DNA from: Syntrophomonadaceae bacterium | GTDB taxonomy: Bacteria; Bacillota; Dethiobacteria; PWVN01 | Reading direction: 5' to 3' | Assembly: GCA_007136165.1 (NCBI GenBank) | Contig: SLHK01000040.1 | Location: 1 to 12,566, forward strand | Length of the DNA stretch: 12,566 bases | Shown: positions 6,830-11,700 of the stretch, in pieces | Position numbering within the stretch: position 1 is the first letter of the stretch | Layout of the letters: each line of letters begins with the position of its first letter | Made by a program: the position numbers and the translations under genes | The notes under the pieces: generated by a model | Told to the model about the DNA's origin: nothing | What the model saw: only the letters and a program-made list of their open reading frames with translations | Database searches by the model: none

Positions 6830-7885
6830 ATGATTGAGTTCGATATGGAAATGGAAGAATTTGCTAAGATTAAAGTTGTGGGTGTGGGCGGCGGCGGCAG
6901 CAATGCGGTAAACCGGATGATTACCGCCGGGCTGAGAAGCGTGGAATTTATTGCCGTCAATACCGATGCCCAGGCCCTTTACCTGTCGGAAGCCGGCACA
7001 AAAATTCAGATCGGGGCCAAGCTGACCAAGGGATTGGGGGCAGGGGCCAACCCTGATATCGGGCGGCAGGCTGCGGAAGAGAGCAAGGAAGAGATTGAAA
7101 GCAGCCTCCTGGAGAGCGACATGGTCTTTATAACCGCCGGCATGGGCGGAGGCACCGGTACCGGAGCCACCCCCCTGATTGCGGAAATTGCCCGGGAGAC
7201 GGGGGCTTTGACGGTAGGCGTGGTTACCCGGCCCTTCAGCTTTGAGGGGAAAAAGAGGCAGATCCAGGCAGAGCACGGTATCAAGGAACTCAAGGAAAAG
7301 GTGGATACCCTCATCGTCATCCCCAACGACCGGCTCCTGCAGGTGGTGGAAAAACGCACCCCCATTCTGGAGGCCTTCCGGATTGCCGACGATGTCCTGC
7401 GGCAGGGGGTTCAGGGCATTTCCGACCTGATTGCCGTTCCCGGCCTCATAAACCTGGATTTTGCCGATGTGAAGGCCATCATGGAGGAAACGGGTTCCGC
7501 CCTCATGGGCATCGGTGTGGGCAGCGGCGAAAACAGGACCATTGAAGCAGCCAGTGCAGCCATCTCCAGTCCTCTCCTGGAAACCTCCATAGAAGGGGCC
7601 CGGGGGGTATTGCTGAACATTACCGGCGGTCCCGGCCTGGGTCTTTTTGAAGTAAATGAAGCGGCGGATATCGTGGCGGAAGCGGCAGACCCGGAAGCAA
7701 ACATCATATTTGGCGCCGTTATCGACGAGAGCATGAAGGATGATGTCAGGGTCACCGTCATTGCCACCGGCTTTGATGCCCGGCCCCTGGGTAAGAGCAG
7801 GCTGCATGAGGAAATCAGCCGCAGCAGCTTTGCCGGCGGGGACCTGGATATCCCCGCATTTCTCCGGAAAAAAAGGAAAGAGTAA
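6830..7885 (+). CDS. ftsZ: Cell division GTPase FtsZ (tubulin homologue)
   Basis: FtsZ polymerises with GTP into the cytokinetic ring at midcell, or near the poles in sporulation. The 351 residues show VGVGGGGSNAVNRM (17-30), NTDAQAL (44-50), the tubulin signature GGGTGTG (106-112), RPFSFEGKKR (134-143), NDRLL (166-170) and the T7 synergy loop NLDFADVKAIM (208-218) with catalytic Asp210 and Asp213. The conserved tail GDLDIPAFLRKKRKE (337-351) is the FtsA/SepF-binding peptide. The linker between the globular core (ending about 316) and the tail is only about 20 residues, shorter than the roughly 50 of B. subtilis FtsZ. The ATG has a strong GGAGGAGG (6815-6822). A strong terminator follows 21 bases after the stop. 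Confidence 0.98.
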   Translation: MIEFDMEMEEFAKIKVVGVGGGGSNAVNRMITAGLRSVEFIAVNTDAQALYLSEAGTKIQIGAKLTKGLGAGANPDIGRQAAEESKEEIESSLLESDMVFITAGMGGGTGTGATPLIAEIARETGALTVGVVTRPFSFEGKKRQIQAEHGIKELKEKVDTLIVIPNDRLLQVVEKRTPILEAFRIADDVLRQGVQGISDLIAVPGLINLDFADVKAIMEETGSALMGIGVGSGENRTIEAASAAISSPLLETSIEGARGVLLNITGGPGLGLFEVNEAADIVAEAADPEANIIFGAVIDESMKDDVRVTVIATGFDARPLGKSRLHEEISRSSFAGGDLDIPAFLRKKRKE

Positions 7886-7906
7886 ACCACAGGATAAAAG
7901 TTTTGG

Positions 7907-7937
7907 CCAGGACGCCTTGGGCGTCCTGGTTTTTTTT
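7907..7937 (+). terminator. Intrinsic terminator of the ftsA-ftsZ operon
   Basis: CCAGGACGCC (7907-7916) and GGCGTCCTGG (7920-7929) form a perfect ten-base-pair stem with a TTG loop, followed at once by eight T (7930-7937). It lies 21 bases after the ftsZ stop. This is a textbook strong intrinsic terminator on the + strand. It separates ftsZ from spoIIGA. Confidence 0.95.
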
Positions 7938-7945
7938 GCGCCGGT

Positions 7946-8003
7946 AAAAGAGGGGACCCTGACGGGAAGGCACCTCTTTTGGCGAAAAACGGGGGGAGGT
8001 GCC
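7946..8003 (+). repeat. Two overlapping, mutually exclusive inverted repeats
   Basis: AAAAGAGG (7946-7953) pairs perfectly with CCTCTTTT (7973-7980). GGCACCTC (7969-7976) pairs perfectly with GAGGTGCC (7996-8003). CCTC at 7973-7976 belongs to both, so only one hairpin can form at a time. The block sits between the ftsZ terminator and the spoIIGA promoter, so it would be transcribed only from read-through or an unseen promoter, or it may act as DNA. A Spo0A-like box (7980-7986) sits at its centre. Function unknown. Confidence 0.45.
7980..7986 (+). promoter_or_regulatory. Possible Spo0A (0A) box
   Basis: TGGCGAA matches the 0A-box consensus TGNCGAA at every position. It is about 125 bases upstream of the spoIIGA -10, farther than the 0A boxes of the B. 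subtilis spoIIG promoter. A seven-base motif is easily met by chance, so this is weak support by itself. Confidence 0.3.
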
Positions 8004-8038
8004 CTAAAAGCGGCAGGAGGAGGCAGCCGGCTGCAGCA

Positions 8039-8045
8039 AACGACA
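8039..8045 (-). promoter_or_regulatory. Possible Spo0A (0A) box, reverse orientation
   Basis: AACGACA on the + strand reads TGTCGTT on the other, with TTT before it; the TTTGTCG half fits the extended 0A box and the last two bases do not. It lies about 70 bases upstream of the spoIIGA -10, in the range used by Spo0A at B. subtilis spoIIG. A third partial match, AGTCAAA (8090-8096), overlaps the -35. Confidence 0.3.
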
Positions 8046-8088
8046 AAATCAGCCAATATAACGCAAATATTGTAGTTTTAGGGCAACA

Positions 8089-8117
8089 TAGTCAAATGCA
8101 GAAAATTATGGTATAAT
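8089..8117 (+). promoter_or_regulatory. spoIIGA-sigE promoter, vegetative sigma type with extended -10
   Basis: TATAAT (8112-8117) is a perfect -10, and TG at 8109-8110 makes it an extended -10 (TGGTATAAT). TAGTCA (8089-8094) is a weak -35 (4 of 6) at a 17-base spacing and overlaps a partial 0A box. Transcription would start near 8124, giving a leader of about 120 bases. In B. subtilis spoIIG is read by sigma-A with Spo0A~P at a promoter with an unusually long spacer; here the spacing looks normal. Spo0A control is inferred from the gene, not proved by the sites. Confidence 0.7.
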
Positions 8118-8149
8118 ACCTGTGTGTTTCTCTAAATATCATTGAATAA

Positions 8150-8242
8150 GGCCATTAAACACTTTTTAATGCCGGGGAAAAAGGCGGGCCCAGGCATGAT
8201 GGCCGGCTTCCCATCATATTATTTAGGTGGATAGGGGGCCCG
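8150..8242 (+). promoter_or_regulatory. Structured 5' leader of spoIIGA
   Basis: Three nested or adjacent inverted repeats lie in the presumed leader. ATTAAA (8154-8159) pairs with TTTAAT (8165-8170), extended by GGC (8150-8152) and GCC (8171-8173) around one bulged C. ATGATGG (8196-8202) pairs with CCATCAT (8211-8217). CGGGCCC (8185-8191) pairs with GGGCCCG (8236-8242) and encloses the second hairpin. The last 3' arm overlaps the GGGGG (8234-8238) that serves as the ribosome site of spoIIGA. Folding could hide the site; it matches no riboswitch I know. Confidence 0.45.
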
Positions 8243-8245
8243 GCA

Positions 8246-9142
8246 GTGTACGCGGATGTATTGATGGGTATCAATTTTGTATTCAATTTCTATCTGCTGT
8301 GGTTGACATCCCTGGCAACCCGTTCGCAAAAACCCCTGTTCCGGGTTGCCCTGGGAGCGCTTTTGGGCGCCTTCTATTCCCTGACTCTTGTTCTTCCCTG
8401 GCAGGTGCCCGGCCCGGTGAACCTCCTGTTTCCCGCTCTTATGATATTCGCCGCCTTTTTCCCCTTTTCCCCGGCGGAGGGCTTAAGGCTGGCAGCCATT
8501 TTTTACGCCGTTACCCTCCTTTCCTGCGGCGCCTTGATGGCCTTTCAATTTCTTATTTACCGGGAAACCTTTGCAGCGGGCACTTCGGCCTTTCTCATCC
8601 CTTCGCCATCCCTGCTGCCCGTCCTTATTTCCTTTTTGGCCGCCGCCGCATTGGTCAGGCTTACCTGGGTGGGCCTTAACAACCGGCGGGCCATGGAATC
8701 CTGGCAGGGGAGGATTTCCATCCGGCGGGGGGGTAAGGAGAAAACCCTGAAGGCCCTGGTGGATACGGGGAACAGCCTCAGGGAACCGGTTTCGGGCGCC
8801 CCCGTTGTCATTGTCTATTACCGGGAGCTTTTGTCCCTCCTGGAGGGTTTAAGCCCCCTTACAGAGGACACGCCGGGGGGAAGGTTGGCCCAGTTGACCC
8901 AGGGGTTGTCTGCCTGCCTGGATACCGGTATCTACATCATCCCCTACAAATCATTGGGAAAGGAAGGAAGCTATTTGCCGGGTTTTCGCCCGGAAGAGGT
9001 GGAGGTATCCGTAGGGGACACATGCCGCATATTGAAAAAAGGCCAGGTAGTAGTCTGCCTGTCCCCCGACCGGGTTTCCCGGGATCACCCGTCCCTGGCC
9101 CTGGTCCATCCCGAACTAATTTGCGGAGGAGGATTAAATTGA
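8246..9142 (+). CDS. spoIIGA: Sporulation sigma-E processing aspartic protease SpoIIGA
   Basis: SpoIIGA is a membrane-bound aspartic protease of the mother cell that removes the pro-sequence of pro-sigma-E after it is triggered by the forespore signal SpoIIR. The 298 residues have five hydrophobic segments (about 5-24, 34-50, 55-73, 80-104, 119-139) followed by a soluble protease domain. Asp173 in LVDTGNSLREPVSG is the catalytic aspartate motif. IPYKSLG (232-238) and VHPELI (287-292) also fit the family. B. subtilis SpoIIGA is 309 residues, so this is full length. GTG 8246 gives MYADVLMGINFVFNF, matching the usual start; AGGGGG lies seven bases before it. The stop overlaps the sigE start by four bases, so the protease and its substrate are translationally coupled. 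Confidence 0.95.
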   Translation: MYADVLMGINFVFNFYLLWLTSLATRSQKPLFRVALGALLGAFYSLTLVLPWQVPGPVNLLFPALMIFAAFFPFSPAEGLRLAAIFYAVTLLSCGALMAFQFLIYRETFAAGTSAFLIPSPSLLPVLISFLAAAALVRLTWVGLNNRRAMESWQGRISIRRGGKEKTLKALVDTGNSLREPVSGAPVVIVYYRELLSLLEGLSPLTEDTPGGRLAQLTQGLSACLDTGIYIIPYKSLGKEGSYLPGFRPEEVEVSVGDTCRILKKGQVVVCLSPDRVSRDHPSLALVHPELICGGGLN

Positions 9143-9864
9143 GTTATTATTCCAGGGTGCGCCTTTATTTTAAGCTACTCCTCATCCGGTTTCTCCGGAG
9201 GGCAAACCTTTTGCCCGAAATCTTTTACGTCGGCAGCAGTGAAACCCTGCCTCCCCCCCTCTCCCAGGACGAGGAAGGTTTTCTGCTGGAAAAACTGAAG
9301 AGGGGAGACACCAATGTTAAAACCGTTTTGATCGAAAGGAATTTAAGGCTGGTGGTCTATATAGCCCGCAAATTTGAAAATACCGGTATCAACATCGATG
9401 ACCTGGTCTCCATAGGCACCATCGGCCTGATAAAAGCCGTCAACACCTTCGACCCTCACAAGAACATCAAGCTGGCCACCTACGCTTCCAAATGTATTGA
9501 AAATGAAATTCTCATGTTTTTGCGGCGCAACAACAAAATCAAGGCGGAGGTTTCCTTCGACGAGCCCTTAAATATCGATTGGGACGGAAATGAACTGCTC
9601 CTGTCGGATGTCCTGGGGACAGACAATGACCTGATACAGAAAAGCCTGGAAGAAGAGGTGGACAAAAAACTTCTCTACCAGGCCATGGATAAGTTGAACG
9701 AACGGGAGAAAAAGATTATGGAGCTCCGCTTTGGCTTAAGAGACGGCCGGGAGCAGACCCAAAAGGAAGTGGCGGAGCACCTGGGAATTTCCCAGTCCTA
9801 TATATCCCGCCTGGAGAAAAGGATTATCAAGAGGCTGAAAAAAGAGATAAAGAAGATGGAATAG
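9139..9864 (+). CDS. sigE: RNA polymerase sporulation sigma factor sigma-E (pro-sigma-E)
   Basis: Sigma-E directs early mother-cell genes after polar division. The 241 residues comprise a pro-sequence (1-29, rich in basic and hydrophobic residues, membrane-associating), region 2 (IERNLRLVVYIARKFENTG from 65, then IGTIGLIKAVNTF and LATYASKCIENEIL), NNKIKAEVSFDEPLNIDWDG and region 4 with the helix-turn-helix TQKEVAEHLGISQSYISRLE. By comparison with B. subtilis, SpoIIGA should cleave near FYVGSSE, about F29-Y30. The start is TTG 9139 with an excellent GGAGGAGG (9125-9132) and a TTGA overlap with spoIIGA. The frame is open further upstream (to ATG 9022), but that part has no sigma character and lies inside spoIIGA. 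The region from 65 onward looks very close to B. subtilis sigma-E. Confidence 0.97.
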   Translation: MSYYSRVRLYFKLLLIRFLRRANLLPEIFYVGSSETLPPPLSQDEEGFLLEKLKRGDTNVKTVLIERNLRLVVYIARKFENTGINIDDLVSIGTIGLIKAVNTFDPHKNIKLATYASKCIENEILMFLRRNNKIKAEVSFDEPLNIDWDGNELLLSDVLGTDNDLIQKSLEEEVDKKLLYQAMDKLNEREKKIMELRFGLRDGREQTQKEVAEHLGISQSYISRLEKRIIKRLKKEIKKME

Positions 9865-9889
9865 GCTGCCCGGGACCCTGCCTGCTGCT

Positions 9890-9917
9890 GTATAAAAATG
9901 CATCCGGAGGAAATAAT
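9890..9917 (+). promoter_or_regulatory. Sigma-F/sigma-G type promoter of sigG
   Basis: GTATA (9890-9894) matches the sigma-F/G -35 (GYATA) and GGAAATAAT (9909-9917) matches the -10 (GGNNANAAT) in full, with a 14-base spacer. It sits in the 91-base sigE-sigG gap. In B. subtilis sigG (spoIIIG) is first read by sigma-F in the forespore and then by sigma-G itself, so this is the expected signal in the expected place. Start of transcription would be near 9924, leaving a leader of about 30 bases. Confidence 0.75.
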
Positions 9918-9922
9918 GATAT

Positions 9923-9950
9923 GTAGCAGCTTGAATGGGGAGGTAGCAGC
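9923..9950 (+). repeat. Direct repeat GTAGCAGC flanking the sigG ribosome site
   Basis: GTAGCAGC occurs at 9923-9930 and again at 9943-9950, 20 bases apart. The first copy is near the expected transcription start and the second directly follows the GGGGAGG Shine-Dalgarno. GCAG (9926-9929) could also pair with CTGC (9951-9954), putting the Shine-Dalgarno in a loop. Meaning unknown; it may be chance. Confidence 0.35.
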
Positions 9951-9955
9951 CTGCA

Positions 9956-10729
9956 TTGATTAACAAAGTTGAAATATGCGGCGTCAACACATCAAAATTA
10001 CCCGTTTTAAAGAACAAAGAGATGAGGCGTCTTTTTCGCCAGCTGAAAGAGGGCGACTCTCAAGCCAGGGAAAAGCTGGTCAACGGCAACCTGCGCCTGG
10101 TTCTCAGCGTTATCCAGCGCTTCAACAACCGGGGAGAATATGTGGACGACCTTTTTCAGGTGGGCTGCATCGGCCTCATCAAGGCCATAGACAATTTTGA
10201 CCTGGGTCAAAACGTCAAGTTTTCCACCTATGCCGTGCCTATGATCATTGGAGAAATCCGGCGCTACTTAAGGGACAACAACCCCATCAGGGTGAGCCGT
10301 TCCATGCGGGATATTGCCTACAAGGTCCTTCAGGTCCGGGATAACCTGGCCAACCGCCTGGGCAGGGAACCAAATATCGGGGAGATTGCCGAGGAGTTGA
10401 ACCTGAAGCGGGAAGAAATTGTCCTGGCCCTGGACGCCATCCAGGAACCCGTTTCCCTCTTTGAACCCATATATCATGACGGCGGCGACCCCATTTTCGT
10501 CATGGACCAGATCAGCGATGATAAAAATGAGGATGCCCGCTGGGTTGAAGGGCTGGCCATCAAGGAGGCCCTGCAAAAGTTGACGGACAGGGAAAAACTC
10601 ATCTTGACCCTGCGGTTTTACCGGGGGAAGACCCAGATGGAAGTTGCAGACGAGATCGGCATTTCCCAGGCCCAGGTTTCCCGCCTGGAAAAGGCGGCCC
10701 TGGGTTCCCTGCGCAAGCACATTCAATAG
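9956..10729 (+). CDS. sigG: RNA polymerase sporulation sigma factor sigma-G
   Basis: Sigma-G directs late forespore genes. The 257 residues begin NKVEICGVNTSKLPVLKN, the diagnostic sigma-G N-terminus, then region 2 (NGNLRLVLSVIQRFNNRGEY, DDLFQVGCIGLIKAIDNF, FSTYAVPMIIGEIRRYLRD), region 3 (NPIRVSRSMRDIAYK and following) and region 4 (TQMEVADEIGISQAQVSRLE). Asn43 in LVNGNLRL corresponds to B. subtilis Asn45, a position linked to reduced binding by the anti-sigma factor SpoIIAB. TTG 9956 is the only usual start after an in-frame stop at 9944-9946. Its GGAGG (9939-9943) is 12 bases away, longer than normal, suggesting weak initiation. It is transcribed with sigE by read-through and from its own forespore-type promoter. 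Confidence 0.97.
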   Translation: MINKVEICGVNTSKLPVLKNKEMRRLFRQLKEGDSQAREKLVNGNLRLVLSVIQRFNNRGEYVDDLFQVGCIGLIKAIDNFDLGQNVKFSTYAVPMIIGEIRRYLRDNNPIRVSRSMRDIAYKVLQVRDNLANRLGREPNIGEIAEELNLKREEIVLALDAIQEPVSLFEPIYHDGGDPIFVMDQISDDKNEDARWVEGLAIKEALQKLTDREKLILTLRFYRGKTQMEVADEIGISQAQVSRLEKAALGSLRKHIQ

Positions 10730-10758
10730 GCATCCGCAGATATCCGCCCAAAAAAAAT

Positions 10759-10787
10759 GTCAAGCCTGGCCCCCGACGGCATATACT
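10759..10787 (+). promoter_or_regulatory. Candidate sigma-E-like promoter for ylmC
   Basis: CATATACT (10780-10787) fits the sigma-E -10 (CATACANT) at all but one position. GTCA of GTCAAGCC (10759-10766) fits the first half of the -35 (GTCATATT) with a 13-base spacer. The second half of the -35 does not match. The gene belongs to a sporulation-associated family, which makes sporulation control plausible, but support is weak. Confidence 0.3.
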
Positions 10788-10816
10788 GTTAATAACCGTA
10801 CTTTCGGGGTGATGGC

Positions 10817-11071
10817 GTGATCAAAGTTTCGGACTTAAAAAACCTGGAAGTTATTAACGTGGTGGATGGCCGGCGCCTGGGGGTTATCTGCGACCTGGAC
10901 ATTGACCTGGAGGCAGGAGCCGTCCGGGCTATTGTGGTACCCGGAACCAGCAGGGTCTTCGGCCTCTTCGGGGGAGACAGGGATTACGTGATCCCCTGGG
11001 AGAACATCATAAAAATCGGGACGGATACTATTCTGGTGGAACTGAAAGGCCTCCCCTACCAGAGGCTTTAA
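10817..11071 (+). CDS. ylmC: YlmC/YmxH family PRC-barrel protein
   Basis: This 84-residue protein is a single PRC-barrel domain: MIKVSDLKNLEVINVVDGRRLG, DLDIDLEAGAVRAIVVPG and YVIPWENIIKIGTDTILVEL are split parts of it. It fits the YlmC/YmxH family, small proteins conserved in endospore formers and tied to sporulation by distribution and gene position; in B. subtilis ylmC also follows sigG closely. The biochemical role is not known; PRC barrels usually mediate protein or RNA contacts. The GTG start is preceded by GGGGTGAT (10806-10813), which pairs with the 16S tail. An out-of-frame ATG-GCG-TGA (10812-10820) overlaps the start. The gap after sigG is 87 bases without a terminator; a T-run terminator follows. 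Confidence 0.88.
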   Translation: MIKVSDLKNLEVINVVDGRRLGVICDLDIDLEAGAVRAIVVPGTSRVFGLFGGDRDYVIPWENIIKIGTDTILVELKGLPYQRL

Positions 11072-11115
11072 AGAATTGGTGATATTTTCCGGCAGGACAA
11101 GCTAGAGGGAGTCAG

Positions 11116-11148
11116 AGCCAGCATGTAAGGAATGGCTGCTTTTTTTTT
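11116..11148 (+). terminator. Probable intrinsic terminator after ylmC
   Basis: AGCCA (11116-11120) and TGGCT (11133-11137) form a five-base-pair stem with a 12-base loop, followed by GC and nine T (11140-11148). The stem is short but the T-run is long and it stands 44 bases after ylmC, before the nrdR control region. It likely ends the sporulation transcript. Confidence 0.65.
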
Positions 11149-11167
11149 GCCTTTTTGAGCCTGGCAA

Positions 11168-11183
11168 CCACAAGATATTGTAG
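11168..11183 (+). promoter_or_regulatory. NrdR box 1
   Basis: The 16-base site CCACAAGATATTGTAG matches the NrdR-box consensus acaCwAtATaTwGtgt at 12 or more positions, including every strongly conserved base except one t. It contains the palindrome ACAA-4-TTGT. It starts 33 bases before a second box, close to three helical turns. NrdR with bound nucleotide represses ribonucleotide reductase operons at such pairs. Confidence 0.8.
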
Positions 11184-11185
11184 TA

Positions 11186-11191
11186 TATAAT
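11186..11191 (+). promoter_or_regulatory. -10 element of the nrdR-nrdD promoter
   Basis: TATAAT stands between the two NrdR boxes. No good -35 was seen at 16-18 bases; TGGCAA (11162-11167, spacer 18) matches only 3 of 6. NrdR bound to both boxes would cover this hexamer and block polymerase. Transcription would start near 11198, at the edge of box 2. Confidence 0.6.
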
Positions 11192-11200
11192 ATAACCCTC

Positions 11201-11216
11201 ACACAAAATATTGAGG
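11201..11216 (+). promoter_or_regulatory. NrdR box 2
   Basis: ACACAAAATATTGAGG matches the NrdR-box consensus at 13 of 16 positions, with the core C.A.ATATTG intact. Its right end runs into the GAGGAGG sequence upstream of nrdR. With box 1 it forms the usual tandem arrangement. Confidence 0.8.
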
Positions 11217-11233
11217 AGGAAGGGGTTGAGAGG

Positions 11234-11698
11234 GTGAAGTGCCCCTACTGCGGTGACGTTGACAGCCGGGTGCTGGATTCCAGGACCACCCACGAAAAAG
11301 CTGCCATACGCCGGCGGCGGGAATGCGCCTCCTGCAGCCGGCGTTTTACCACCTATGAGATGGTGGAGGAAAAGCCCCTGGTGGTCCTTAAAAAGGACGG
11401 CCGGCGGGAAATTTTCAACGGACAAAAAATATTGAAGGGCCTGACGCGGGCCGGTGAGAAGCGGCAGATTCCCCTGGAGGTTTTTGAAGAGCTGGTGGCG
11501 GAGACGGAGAGGGAACTGCGCAGTTCCCTGGACCAGGAGGTTTCCTCGAAAAAGATCGGCAGTATTATCATGGGGAAGCTCCGCAAAATCGATGAGGTGG
11601 CCTATGTGCGCTTTGCCTCCGTTTACCGCCATTTTAAGGATATCGATTCTTTCAGGGATGAACTGGAGAAAATGACCCGGGATCAAGAGGAGGGCTAA
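11234..11698 (+). CDS. nrdR: Transcriptional repressor NrdR
   Basis: NrdR is a zinc- and nucleotide-binding repressor that shuts off ribonucleotide reductase genes when dATP is high. The 154 residues are full length. The N-terminal zinc ribbon has MKCPYCG with Cys3 and Cys6, DSRVLDSR (10-17), and Cys31 and Cys34 in CASCSRRFTTYEM. The rest (about 47-139) is an ATP-cone: LVVLKKDGRREIFNGQKILKG as two pieces LVVLKKDGR and EIFNGQKILKG, then VAYVRFASVYRHFKDI. The start is GTG 11234 because it places the metal cysteines in the standard position; AAGGGG (11220-11225) is eight bases before it. A short TTG-AGA-GGG-TGA (11226-11237) overlaps this GTG. Two NrdR boxes upstream imply autorepression, and nrdD follows by two bases. 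Confidence 0.97.
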   Translation: MKCPYCGDVDSRVLDSRTTHEKAAIRRRRECASCSRRFTTYEMVEEKPLVVLKKDGRREIFNGQKILKGLTRAGEKRQIPLEVFEELVAETERELRSSLDQEVSSKKIGSIIMGKLRKIDEVAYVRFASVYRHFKDIDSFRDELEKMTRDQEEG

Positions 11699-11700
11699 TT

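Larger units (their letters stand above)
7886..8245 (+). other. 360-base gene-free control region between ftsZ and spoIIGA
   Basis: No frame here has coding character; open frames crossing it are shadows. From left to right it holds the ftsZ terminator (7907-7937), two competing hairpins (7946-8003), possible Spo0A boxes (7980-7986, 8039-8045, 8090-8096), a vegetative-type promoter with extended -10 (8089-8117) and a leader with two hairpins reaching the spoIIGA ribosome site (8150-8242). Each is listed separately. The region marks the boundary between the division operon and the sporulation operon. Confidence 0.7.

Noticed and set aside
6692..8056. 454-codon open frame on the minus strand opposite ftsZ
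   Set aside because: Composition is that of an antisense shadow; it also runs through the ftsZ terminator.
8227..8679. 150-codon + strand frame overlapping spoIIGA
   Set aside because: It is another reading frame of the spoIIGA gene without any family similarity.
9022..9138. Upstream extension of the sigE frame
   Set aside because: It lies within spoIIGA coding, is rich in Pro and Gly, and TTG 9139 has a much better ribosome site and the expected pro-sequence.
11155..11160. TTGAGC as the -35 of the nrdR promoter
   Set aside because: The distance to TATAAT is 25 bases, too long for a usual promoter.
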